Shown: piece by piece, positions 44,264 through 54,800 of the stretch
Position numbering within the stretch: position 1 is the stretch's first letter
How the letters are laid out: the number at the start of each line of letters is the position of its first letter
DNA from: Bacteroidota bacterium
GTDB taxonomy: Bacteria; Bacteroidota; Bacteroidia; UBA4408
DNA length: 64,000 nucleotides
Assembly: GCA_016721765.1 (NCBI GenBank)
Contig: JADKHO010000001.1
Coordinates: 918,001-982,000 of the forward strand
Reading direction: 5' to 3'
The notes under the pieces: model-generated
What the model was told of the DNA's origin: nothing
What the model saw: only the letters and a program-made list of their open reading frames with translations
The model's database searches: none
Program-made: the position numbers and the translations under genes

Positions 44264-46684
44264 ATGAAAAAGAACCTGTTTTTCCTTGTCTTAATAATTG
44301 CCCTTTCTTTAGCTGGTTTTAGCCAAAACTGTTTAACCCCGGGTAATTTACTAAGTGGGAAAGGTACAACCCAGTTTATGAAATACATGAGTCCTAACCG
44401 TATCGTTGTTGGGGGCGTTTATTATACCGCAAGTCAAGGAAATATGACCATGCCTCCATTCACCTTAACGCCTCGAAGTGGTGACCTGCTTACCGTTTTT
44501 GCAGCAGTGCTCGATAGTAACCTTAGTCCAATACATGTGTTTAATGTAATTGGCTTTAGCGAAACTGGTGGAGCTTTTAACGATACACGGGTTTGGGACA
44601 TGCATGCCGATGCAAGCGGAAATATTTACTTCTGCGGAAGCTATACACAAGACACACTCCTCTCCTATTTTAACGATACCATCATCAGCGATTCCTATCA
44701 GGAAGCATTTATAATCCGTTGCGATACGCTTGGAAACACCAACCTTTTAAAATCATGTGGCACACGTCAATGGAACACCAACTATAAGTTTGAAGACAGG
44801 GCTCAATCCATTTGTAGCGATATTCAAGGAAACATTATTTTTACCGTTTCCGGTGAAGGATCCTATTTGCAAATGAATAACGACACTGCCAATAGCACAA
44901 CCTCGTTCTCGAGTGTAAGTTATTCGGATATTTTTATTGTTAGCCTATATCCTAATGGCAATACACGTTGGATTAGAAACTGCGGTACCGCAGGCAAAGA
45001 CGATGCTGCTTATGATGTTGACGTAAACGCAAAGGGCGAGGTCTCCGTTTGCGGCGGTTTAAATGGCAGCAATTCAGTTTTTCACTTCGGTCAACTTGTA
45101 CATACTTTTAAATACAGCCAATACGGTTTGCAGGGATTTGTGGGCAAACTCGATTCAAGCGGCGTGCCGGTATGGCTTTCACCAATTGAGGTGTACTATC
45201 CTTCCGGGCCCGATGTGGGCGCTTATGCCACCGCAATTGATGATTCGGGCTATGTTTATTCCAGCGGATATTTTGACGCTTGGGCTATTTTTAATGGCGA
45301 CACCATTCGTTCGCTTTTTTCAACAAACAATTATTTCTCTAAATACAACCTGAATGGACAAACTGAATTTGTGAAGCTTGGCAATATTGACACATTTTAC
45401 CCCTACCCTATTTACATGGACGAAAACCAGGGTAAATTTCTCATAACCGGTCAAACCTTCACCAATCAACTTACATTTCAGCAATATGGGCAATGTTGCT
45501 CTATGGAGGCTTATGCTGTGGTTTATGATAAACACGGTACCGTTCAATGGCTGCGCGGTGCTAAATCCGTTAACTCATCAAACCCTTATTTTGGAATGGG
45601 TTGCCTGAACGAAAACGGAACAGCTTATGTGTGTGGTACAGGAAGTGGTGGAACCGTCGAAATTGCACCGTTGCAAATTCCAATTAATGCCAACAATCAA
45701 TACTTTGTCGTAAAGTTCTCTTCAGCTTCGAGCAATGGCTTGTCCATCAGCATAACCAATTCCGGCAACGATACTATTACATGCGGAACCAGTACTTTTT
45801 TAACACCATCATTAGTCCCATCAAATGGCCCAAGAATTACTTGGTGGGCCGATTTTGATTCCATTGCAAGTCCCAATTTTACTGTTAACCTCAACGCCAG
45901 TCCTAAAATGAACAGCTTATACATAGCCACCGCTTTTTACAACGGTTGCGTGGCAAGCGATTCTATCCGAATTGTTGTAGATGCGCTGCCTGCATTTGCC
46001 GGAAACGATACCTGTATTTGTTCGGGACAGCCTTTAACCCTTAACGGGAATGTGCTTTTTGGCGCAAGCTATCAATGGATTCCTGCAAATGTTGTTAGCA
46101 GTGCAAACACTGCACAAAGCACTTATAGTTCAAACCAAAGTTCTGTTTTACAATATAAAGTAAGCAAATCCGGCTGTAGCTCAATCGATACATTAGCGGT
46201 GGTTGTTAGCCCCTTGCCGCTTGCAGCTTATAGTTATTCATCAACGCTTTTAAATCTTACATTTCTAAGTTCCTCCCTATATGCCGATAGCGTTTCTTGG
46301 AGTTTTGGCGACCAGAGCGCTCCCTCAAATCTCCTAAACCCTACTCATACCTATCTTCAAAACGGACTGTATAATGTATGTTTGCACGCCTTTAACTCTT
46401 GCGGACAAGACAGCCTCTGCCAAATTGTTAATCTTTCAAATGTTGGAATTGCTGAATTAGTTGCCGAGCAGTCTTTACGTCGCACACAAAATGGGTATAC
46501 AGTAATTAAAGCAGGGTCTTTAGGAAGTTTTGCTTTGTTGGATATTAGTGGACGTGTGCTGATAAATGGCTATGAAGCAAGCTCAGAGTTGAATCTTAAT
46601 TTAACTTCTTTTGTACAGGGGTGCTATTTGCTTAAACTTAAAAGCGATGACGAACATATTACGCTTCACAAACTTCTATGGTAG
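44264..46684 (+). CDS. T9SS-exported protein with SBBP-like propeller and PKD domain
   Basis: 806 residues. Signal peptide about 1-21 (LVLIIALSLAGFSQ). Residues about 40-480 contain blades resembling SBBP beta-propeller repeats (DASGNIYFCGSY, DIQGNIIFTVSGEG, NAKGEVSVCGGLNG, DDSGYVYSSGYF). A possible Ig-like region follows near 490-640 (ITCGTSTFLTPS, DTCICSGQPLTL), then a PKD domain near 650-720 (SVSWSFGDQSAPSNLLNPTH). The end (about 735-806, GYTVIKAGSLGSFALLDISG to ITLHKLLW) fits a degenerate type A sorting domain. It is convergent with, and six bases from, the adenylate cyclase gene. Confidence 0.8.
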   Translation: MKKNLFFLVLIIALSLAGFSQNCLTPGNLLSGKGTTQFMKYMSPNRIVVGGVYYTASQGNMTMPPFTLTPRSGDLLTVFAAVLDSNLSPIHVFNVIGFSETGGAFNDTRVWDMHADASGNIYFCGSYTQDTLLSYFNDTIISDSYQEAFIIRCDTLGNTNLLKSCGTRQWNTNYKFEDRAQSICSDIQGNIIFTVSGEGSYLQMNNDTANSTTSFSSVSYSDIFIVSLYPNGNTRWIRNCGTAGKDDAAYDVDVNAKGEVSVCGGLNGSNSVFHFGQLVHTFKYSQYGLQGFVGKLDSSGVPVWLSPIEVYYPSGPDVGAYATAIDDSGYVYSSGYFDAWAIFNGDTIRSLFSTNNYFSKYNLNGQTEFVKLGNIDTFYPYPIYMDENQGKFLITGQTFTNQLTFQQYGQCCSMEAYAVVYDKHGTVQWLRGAKSVNSSNPYFGMGCLNENGTAYVCGTGSGGTVEIAPLQIPINANNQYFVVKFSSASSNGLSISITNSGNDTITCGTSTFLTPSLVPSNGPRITWWADFDSIASPNFTVNLNASPKMNSLYIATAFYNGCVASDSIRIVVDALPAFAGNDTCICSGQPLTLNGNVLFGASYQWIPANVVSSANTAQSTYSSNQSSVLQYKVSKSGCSSIDTLAVVVSPLPLAAYSYSSTLLNLTFLSSSLYADSVSWSFGDQSAPSNLLNPTHTYLQNGLYNVCLHAFNSCGQDSLCQIVNLSNVGIAELVAEQSLRRTQNGYTVIKAGSLGSFALLDISGRVLINGYEASSELNLNLTSFVQGCYLLKLKSDDEHITLHKLLW

Positions 46685-46690
46685 CCTGTT

Positions 46691-48607
46691 CTAAGCTATT
46701 TCTCCATTCACAAAGTACATATCTATTTCGCCTTTGTTCTTGGCTTTTATTTTTCCGCGGTGTTCGCAGGTAAATCTGTTTTTGATGAGCTCATAAGTTG
46801 CTCCCGAAACATTTACCCTTCCTGTTTCTCCGCTGCTCTCCATCCGTGAAGCCGTGTTTACGGTGTCGCCCCAAATATCGTAGGCAAACTTTTTAATTCC
46901 AACAATTCCGGCAACAACCGGTCCCGTATGAATCCCTAGGCGCAATTCAAAAAAAGGCTGACCCTTCGCAAGCCTTTCCTGTTTATTGTTTTCAATAAAT
47001 TGAACCATTTCCAGTCCTGCTTTCACAACATCAATTGGGTGTGTAGTATTGGCAACAGGTAAGCCTCCCGCACACATGTAAGCATCTCCAATTGTTTTTA
47101 TTTTTTCGATGCCATACTTTGTAACTATCCTATCAAAAGCGCTATAGCAGTAATTTATTTCCTGAACCAAATCTTCTGCACTCAGCAATTCGCTTGCACG
47201 GGTAAAGTTTTTGAAATCCGTGAACAAAACCGTTACATGCTCGAAGCTTTTCGCTTTTGCCGCACCGGTGGCTTTTAATTCTTCCGCTGTTTCCGACGGA
47301 AGAATGTTTAGCAGCAACTCTTCACTGCGTTGCTTTTCCTTGGAGATTCTGTTTCGTTGTCGTAAAAATACCGCTGCAAACAAAAGCACGACAGCAAACC
47401 CTCCAATAAAGCCATTTCGAACAATTTTTTGTCGCTTAATTTCCTGCTCCTTTATCTCCTTGTCTTTTGTAAGCAGGTTAATTTCTCCTTCCTTTTTTTG
47501 GATGTCGAAACCAAATTGAAGTGTTCCTAACTTCTTGTCCACATCAATGTTGTAGATGGTATCCTTAATGCCTATCAGCATGTTTTGATATTTGAATGCT
47601 TTACTAAAATCCGACAGTTCAGCATAAATGCTTGAAAGCCCTTCATAAATTTCTTTTAGCCTTAGTGCCGCTCCAATTTCCTTTGCTGTTCCTTCTGCTT
47701 CTAAATAAGCTTCTAGTGCTTGTTGCGAATCGCCTCTTTTTTCATGACTTTGTGCAAGTCCAATTAAAGCAATGGTTATATCATTTTTTGATTCGAGCTT
47801 TTTGGCTGTTTCATAGGCTTGCTTTTGATAGTTAATTGCCTTTTCATAGTCGCCCTTTTTTGCATACACCTTGCCTATTGCATTTAAAGAATAGGGTATG
47901 TTGGGTGAGCCCTCGTAAGCCTTCAGCGACTTTTCAAAATAATACAACGCGGAATCATCCTTGTTTTTTTCCAAACAAATTTCACCCAAGTTAACAGATA
48001 CTGTACCGATGGCATCATTATCACCAAGCTTTTCACTTAAGGGCAGTGCCCGTAAATAATACTCACTTGCTTTATCGTGTGTGGCAGGTTTATCATAGTA
48101 TACCGCGCCAATATTAATACAGAGTGTGGTTATCCTTAATGTATCTGAAATTTCTTCAGCAATTTTTAAGCCTTTTAAATAAAGTTCCAAGGCTTTTGTA
48201 TTATCTCCCTGATCAAAATACATTACTCCTATATTGCTGAGAATATTAGCTACTCCCACCTTATCATTCATCGATTGAAACACTTTTTCGGATTGCTGCC
48301 AATAATCAAGCGTTTCAATATATTTCCCCTGCATGTAATATGCGATACCAATGTTTTTTAAAGCATAAGCCACCCCCTTAGGAAAGTTAATTTTTTCAGA
48401 AAGAACACGCGCCTCTGTTGCAATTTTAATTGCCAAATTGGGATCGGTGCCAAAATATTTTTTACTCAGCAAAATTTGCGTGTTAACCTTGTTGCTGTCG
48501 TCCTTTGCTTGACCAACAGCTCGTTTAAGGCTATCCGTGACATTATCTTGAGCATAAAGTGCAAGCGAAATGAAGGTAAAAAGCAGTAGGAAAATTCTTT
48601 TTTTCAC
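46691..48607 (-). CDS. TPR-transmembrane class III adenylate cyclase
   Basis: 638 residues, starting with GTG at 48605-48607. Signal peptide about 1-20 (ending LALYAQ). TPR repeats span about 40-370 (AYALKNIGIAYYMQGKYIET, ANILSNIGVMYFDQGDNTKA and so on). A membrane helix lies near 400-418 (GFIGGFAVVLLFAAVFL), then a short coiled coil and the cyclase domain (about 450-638): FTDFKNF and GDAYMCAGG carry the metal-binding Asp pair; the Lys in IEKIKTIGD and Asp in YDIWGDTVN are the adenine-specifying pair; NTASRM supplies Asn and Arg. All catalytic residues are present, so cAMP production is predicted. The TPR part would be periplasmic and sense a protein partner. Confidence 0.92.
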   Translation of the reverse strand: MKKRIFLLLFTFISLALYAQDNVTDSLKRAVGQAKDDSNKVNTQILLSKKYFGTDPNLAIKIATEARVLSEKINFPKGVAYALKNIGIAYYMQGKYIETLDYWQQSEKVFQSMNDKVGVANILSNIGVMYFDQGDNTKALELYLKGLKIAEEISDTLRITTLCINIGAVYYDKPATHDKASEYYLRALPLSEKLGDNDAIGTVSVNLGEICLEKNKDDSALYYFEKSLKAYEGSPNIPYSLNAIGKVYAKKGDYEKAINYQKQAYETAKKLESKNDITIALIGLAQSHEKRGDSQQALEAYLEAEGTAKEIGAALRLKEIYEGLSSIYAELSDFSKAFKYQNMLIGIKDTIYNIDVDKKLGTLQFGFDIQKKEGEINLLTKDKEIKEQEIKRQKIVRNGFIGGFAVVLLFAAVFLRQRNRISKEKQRSEELLLNILPSETAEELKATGAAKAKSFEHVTVLFTDFKNFTRASELLSAEDLVQEINYCYSAFDRIVTKYGIEKIKTIGDAYMCAGGLPVANTTHPIDVVKAGLEMVQFIENNKQERLAKGQPFFELRLGIHTGPVVAGIVGIKKFAYDIWGDTVNTASRMESSGETGRVNVSGATYELIKNRFTCEHRGKIKAKNKGEIDMYFVNGEIA

Positions 48608-48779
48608 TTGGGATTAAATAATATTTGTGTGTGAAAATACAAATTCTTTTGTGGGATTTTATAACAAGCTTTAATCTTGAAAAAGCTGACAAAAAAACAA
48701 GAGGTATAAATGTATCTTAGGTTCAAATCTTTGCACCTAAGAGGTAATGATTTTTGAGTAGTCCGATGGCGAGTGTTCA

Positions 48780-48821
48780 AAACAAAAGAGGCCGCCTTTT
48801 TTAAGACAGCCTCTTTTGTTT
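48780..48821 (-). terminator. Hairpin terminator of the giant minus-strand gene
   Basis: AAACAAAAGAGGC (48780-48792) and GCCTCTTTTGTTT (48809-48821) form a 13-bp perfect stem with a 16-base loop, 16 bases past the stop of the gene ending at 48838. A T-rich tract is embedded in the 3' arm. It could act on both strands. Confidence 0.7.
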
Positions 48822-48837
48822 GTTGTGGAAAGATATT

Positions 48838-51800
48838 CTACTCTTTCAAAATCTTAATCTTCTTGGTTTCCATACCATAGCTTTCTACAATTAAGAAATA
48901 AATGCCTGCTGGTATAGCACTTAAGTCAAGTTCCCTAACATTGTTTCCTTCAATTGAAGTAAGTATTTCACTTACCTGCAATTTACCAACAACGTCAAAT
49001 AAGCGAAGCGTATAAATTTCACTCGTTTCCGCTGTAAATGCGAGCGTTAACTTATCGTTAACCGGATTAGGATAGCTTGCAAACTCAATCAATTTAGTAG
49101 GCTCTGGAGATGAGGGAAGAATTGCCTCGCGACAGTTCAACCCAACCGATATGGTATACGTTACCGCAACAGAAGAGGCACATGAGTTTTTAGCTTTTGC
49201 AGTTAATGTAACTGTAGATGCTGTTACGCCTGTAAACTTAAGCTTTATAGTAGTTCCTGTGGTTACTGTTGTAATTACTGCACCATTCGTCACAGACCAA
49301 AAATAAGAACTTGCCCCGGAAACTGCTGCTATTGAATAGCTTACGCCTGATTGTGATTTGCAAACAGAACTTGGTCCTGAAATCGCAATTGGTTGTGTGG
49401 GTGCAGCACTTATTGCCAAACTGCTTGCAACACTTGAGCCGCAAGAATTACTTGTTTTAACAGTAATATTCCCTGTTCCTTTAAAGCTGCTTCCAAAATT
49501 TACCTTAATCGCATTTCCGGTGTTGCTCACAATACTTACTCCGCTTGGAACAGTCCAAGTGTAGGAGGCTCCCGCAACAGCAGCAACTGAATAAGTTTTT
49601 CCTGTTTTACCACAAAGGTTAAATATGTCTCCAGTAATAGGTCCCGGTGCATTTGGTTTCGATTGTACGGCAAAACTAGCCGTTGGGCTTACACCACAGG
49701 TGTTATTGGCATATACAGTTACAAAGCCCGATACAAAGCCCGATGGAAAGGTAATATCCACTTCATACTCTCCTCCAATTGGCTCCTTACCAACAACTGT
49801 AAGCGGATTACCACTGTGTCCCATACGGTCATTAATAACACAACCTGCAGGAGCCGACCAAGTGTATGATAGCGCGGCCGTTTTACCATCAATTTCGTAA
49901 TCATAAGTTCCTCCGCCACAAACTCCAATTGCCTTGTTATCATTACCACTATTGGTAACAAACACCGGAGCTGTTGTTAACGCCGAATACACATTTAACG
50001 AAGTTGTTCCGCTGGTTCCATAGCAGTTCACAGACTTAACATTAATTGTTCCACTGGTGAATCCTGCTGAAGCACTAACTGTAATCGATGTTGTTCCTTG
50101 GCCTGATAGAATAGATAAGCCAGTTCCGGTTAGGGACCAAGTATAACTTGATACCTTAGGCATCGCCGCTATTGAATAAACAACGGTCGTAGCTTGGCAA
50201 ATGTTAGTTGCTCCAAAAATCGCCAACGGTTTGGAAGGTGCTGCCGTTAATTTAGCAGCAGATCGGCTTATTGATGCACTAGAGCCACAATTGTTATTTG
50301 CTTTCACGCTTATGTTACCTGTGTTATATGTGCTGCTAAACGACACACTAATCGAAGCGCCTATTGAGCTTCCGGTTGCTCCGCTTGGTAATGTCCAGGT
50401 GTAAGAAGTTGCGCCTACAACTGGTAACACACTAAACACAACTCCTGTTTGATTTCTGCACACCCCATCAGGTCCAAGAATTGAAGCAGGAGCCATTGGC
50501 GAAGTACCAGACGATCCCACTGTAGTTGATGCAGTTGCCACACACCCTTTCGAATCTTTAATCGTAACTGTATATACACCAGCTCCCAATCCACTTGCGG
50601 TTTGAGTTGTTTGGCCACCTGGAGCCCAGGTAAAGCTATATCCCGCTGTTCCTCCCGATGGGATTACTGTTGCTGTTCCTGTATTTCCACTACATCCTGT
50701 GGGTGTAGCGCTAGCAAGTCCTGTTACTGCTGTTGGTACTTGTATTGTTGCAGAAGCTTCTGCCGAACATCCGTTCCCATCGGTTACAAGATAAGAATAC
50801 GTTCCGGCACCTAAATTTGTTGTAGCTGCAGATCCAAAGGTATAGGACCCACTACCTCCTGCGGCATTTAATGTTACACTACCTTTTTGTCCATAGCATG
50901 CTGGTTGATTGGCCATGGCGGTTAACACCAACTTTGAAGGTGCGACATTAATAATTGAAGTGGTTAATGCAACGCAACCATTTCCATCCGTCACTGAATA
51001 ATTATATGTACCTGCCATTAAATTACTTGTAGGCTCAGCACCATAAGACATTATGCCTGTTCCGCCACTAACCGATAAACTTACGCTTCCGGTCTGTCCA
51101 AAACACAATGGCTGTGTGGCTGTTGCTGATAAGATTAACAAGGAAGGAGCTGCATCAATAACGGCCGAAGCATTTGCCGTACATCCGTTTTCATCTATAA
51201 CTGAATAATTATATGTTCCGGCCGATAAATTACTTGTTGGAGTTGAACCATAGGTCATTGCTCCTGATCCGCCGCTTACCGATAAACTTACGCTTCCGGT
51301 CTGTCCAAAACACAATGGCTGTGTGGCTGTTGCTGATAAGCTTAACAAGGAAGGGGCTGCATCAATTATCGCCGAAGCATTTGCTGTACATCCGTTTTCA
51401 TCTATAACCGAATAATTATAGGTTCCGGCCGATAAATTACTTGTTGCTGTTGAACCATAGGTCATTGCTCCCGTTCCGCCGCTTACCGATAAACTTACGC
51501 TTCCGGTCTGTCCAAAACACAATGGCTGTGTGGCTGTTGCTGATAAGATTAACAAGGAAGGAGCTGCATCAATAACGGCCGAAGCATTTGCCGTACATCC
51601 GTTTTCATCTATAACCGAATAATTATATGTTCCGGCCGATAAATTACTTGTTGGAGTTGAACCATAGGTCATTGCTCCCGATCCGCCGCTTACCGATAAA
51701 CTTACGCTTCCTGTTTGTCCAAAGCACAAAGGCTGTGTAGCGGTTGCTGATAAGGTTAATAAGGAAGGAGCTCCATCAATAACGGCCGAAGCATTTGCTG

Positions 51801-54800
51801 TACATCCGTTTTCATCTGTTACCGAATAATTATAGGTTCCGGCCGATAAATTACTTGTTGGAGTTGAACCATAGGTCATTGCTCCCGTTCCGCCGCTTAC
51901 CGATAAACTTACGCTTCCGGTCTGTCCAAAGCACAATGGCTGTGTAGCGGTTGCTGATAAGGTTAATAAGGAAGGAGCTCCATCAATAACGGCCGAAGCA
52001 TTTGCTGTACATCCGTTTTCATCTGTTACCGAATAATTATAGGTTCCGGCCGATAAATTACTTGTTGGAGTTGAACCATAGGTCATTGCTCCCGTTCCGC
52101 CGCTTACCGATAAACTTACGCTTCCGGTCTGTCCAAAGCACAATGGCTGTGTGGCTGTTGCTGATAAGATTAACAAGGAAGGAGCTGCATCAATTACTGC
52201 CGAAGCATTTGCTGTACATCCGTTTTCATCTATAGCCGAATAATTATAGGTTCCGGCTGTTAAATTACTTGTTGGTGTTGAACCATAGGTCATTGCTCCT
52301 GTTCCGCCGCTTACTGTTAAACTTACGCTTCCGGTCTGTCCAAAGCACAATGGCTGTGTGGCTGTTGCTGATAAGGTTAACAAGGAAGGAGCTGCATCAA
52401 TTACTGCCGAAGCATTTGCTGTACATCCGTTTTCATCTATAACCGAATAATTATAGGTTCCGGCTGATAAATTACTTGTTGGAGTTGAACCATAGGTCAT
52501 TGCTCCTGTTCCGCCGCTTACTGATAAACTAACGCTTCCGGCTATACCTGAACACGATGGCTGTGTGGCTGTTGCTGTTAAGGTCAACAAGGAAGGAGCT
52601 GCATCAATTACTGCCGAAGCATTTGCTGTACATCCGTTTTCATCTATAACCGAATAATTGTAGGTTCCGGCTGATAAATTACTTGTTGGAGTTGAACCAT
52701 AGGTCAGTACTCCTGTTCCGCCGCTTACTGATAAACTAACGCTTCCGGCTATACCTGAACACGATGGCTGTGTGGCTGTTGCTGTTAAGGTCAACAAGGA
52801 AGGAGCTGCATCAATTACTGCCGAAGCATTTGCTGAACATCCGTTTTCATCTGTTACCGAATAATTGTATGTTCCGGCTGTTAAATTACTTGTTGGAGTT
52901 GATCCATAGGTCATTGCTCCTGTTCCGCCGCTAACCGATAAACTTACACTTCCGGTCTGTCCAAAGCACAATGGCTGTGTGGCTGTTGCTGATAAGGTTA
53001 ACAAGGAAGGTGCTGCATCAATTACTGCCGAAGCATTGGCGGTACATCCGTTTTCATCTGTTACCGAATAATTATATGTACCTGCAGTTAAATTACTTGT
53101 TGGGGTTGAACCATAGGTCATTGATCCAGTTCCGCCACTAACTGATAAATTAACGCTTCCGGTCTGTCCAAAGCACAATGGCTGTGTGGCTGTTGCTGAT
53201 AAGGTTAACAAGGAAGGTGCTGCATCAATTACTGCCGAAGCATTGGCGGTACATCCGTTTTCATCTGTTACCGAATAATTATACGTACCTGCAGTTAAAT
53301 TACTTGTTGGCTCAGCACCATAAGACATTACGCCTGTTCCGCCGCTTACTGATAAACTAACGCTTCCGGTCTGTCCAAAACACAGTGGTTGAGTGGCGAC
53401 AGCTGATAGTATTAATTCAAGCGGCTGAGTAAATGTTCCATTCAAATAATTAACCGTATAGTTAGACAGTTGAATTAGTTGAATTCCGCTTGGTTCAATT
53501 TGAAACGTTCCACCAACAGGTGTTCCCACCACTGCTTGATTTGAATTGTCGAGAATAGTGTGTATTGGCCCACTTGCAATTACATTTTCTGTGGAATCAC
53601 TGTATTTAAACCCACTTATGTTTGATGTCAATGTTGGCAAAGTATTACATAATGGACTTAAATCATTCGCCTGAACATTCAATGGCGCCGGCAAAATTGT
53701 CAAATTACCTAGTGCATAACTTACGTCAAAGTTATCAGAAGGCAATGCCCCCGGAACAATAGAGTTAAGCCCTGCAGTAATTCCGGTAATTAAATTAATG
53801 GAGTAAAACTGCACAAGTGAGTCACCAGCCGGAGCATTAACATCATCTTCATCAATAATTACAACCACTTCATCGTTGGTTCCATCCGCAAGCGTAGAGC
53901 TATTCACCAATCCCTTTCCGTTCACAAGTCCTTTTGCATTCACCAAACCCTTTCCATTCACTAAGCCCTTTCCGTTCACCAATCCTTTCGCATTCACTAA
54001 ACCTCTGCCATTGGTTTGTGGAGTAGCACTTACCAACACCGTGGTATCCGGATTAATTTGATAGTTGAATATTGATGCTAATGCTATTTCAACAATATTG
54101 GTAGTGTCATAGGTTTGAACACCATTAACCAAACCTTTTGCATTCACTAATCCTTTAGCATTTACCAAGCCCCTTCCACTCACCATATAGGTTTGGCCGG
54201 AAATATCTGCATTTACCAATCCTCTGCCATTAACCAACCCTTTCCCATTAACCAATGCAATTCCATCCTCTACTAAAAAGTCTTTGTGGTCTGCTTTAAT
54301 GGAATCTAAAAACGCTCCTCGGTCTGCTAAAGCTATATTCGTTTGGTCGTAAACATAGTTGAACTTAATGCCTGTTATTTTGTCTCCATAAGTAAGCGTG
54401 GTATCTCTTGGGGTAATTACCAAAGGCATTTTCTCTATCGATAACAATCCATCCACAAACTCATATTCATACGTTTGAGATCTTGCTAAATCCGCTGGGT
54501 CCGAAAGATTAAACGTATTCATTGCTGGACGTATAAAATAAATACCTACAATGCTTTGATTAACTGCTGAGCTGCTATAATTTAGTGTGCTAAGTCCCAA
54601 ATCTTGAAGTGTAAGACCAGAACCCGCAAGTGGTGCGCCCTCAACAGTAACTGTTGAACTAAAAGTTGGCAATTGTTCCCCATATTTTTTGTTCTTATTA
54701 TCAGCGGTAACCTTCACCTTTATCTTGTAATTGTTGAAGAAATACAAGGTGTCGGAGTTCCCTCCATCGTTCCCACTTGGAGTAATCGGAGGGTTATTTA

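Noticed and set aside
50720..53420. Regular spacing that might suggest a CRISPR array
   Set aside because: The period is 207 bases with almost no unique spacer; the units are in frame and encode SprB repeats.
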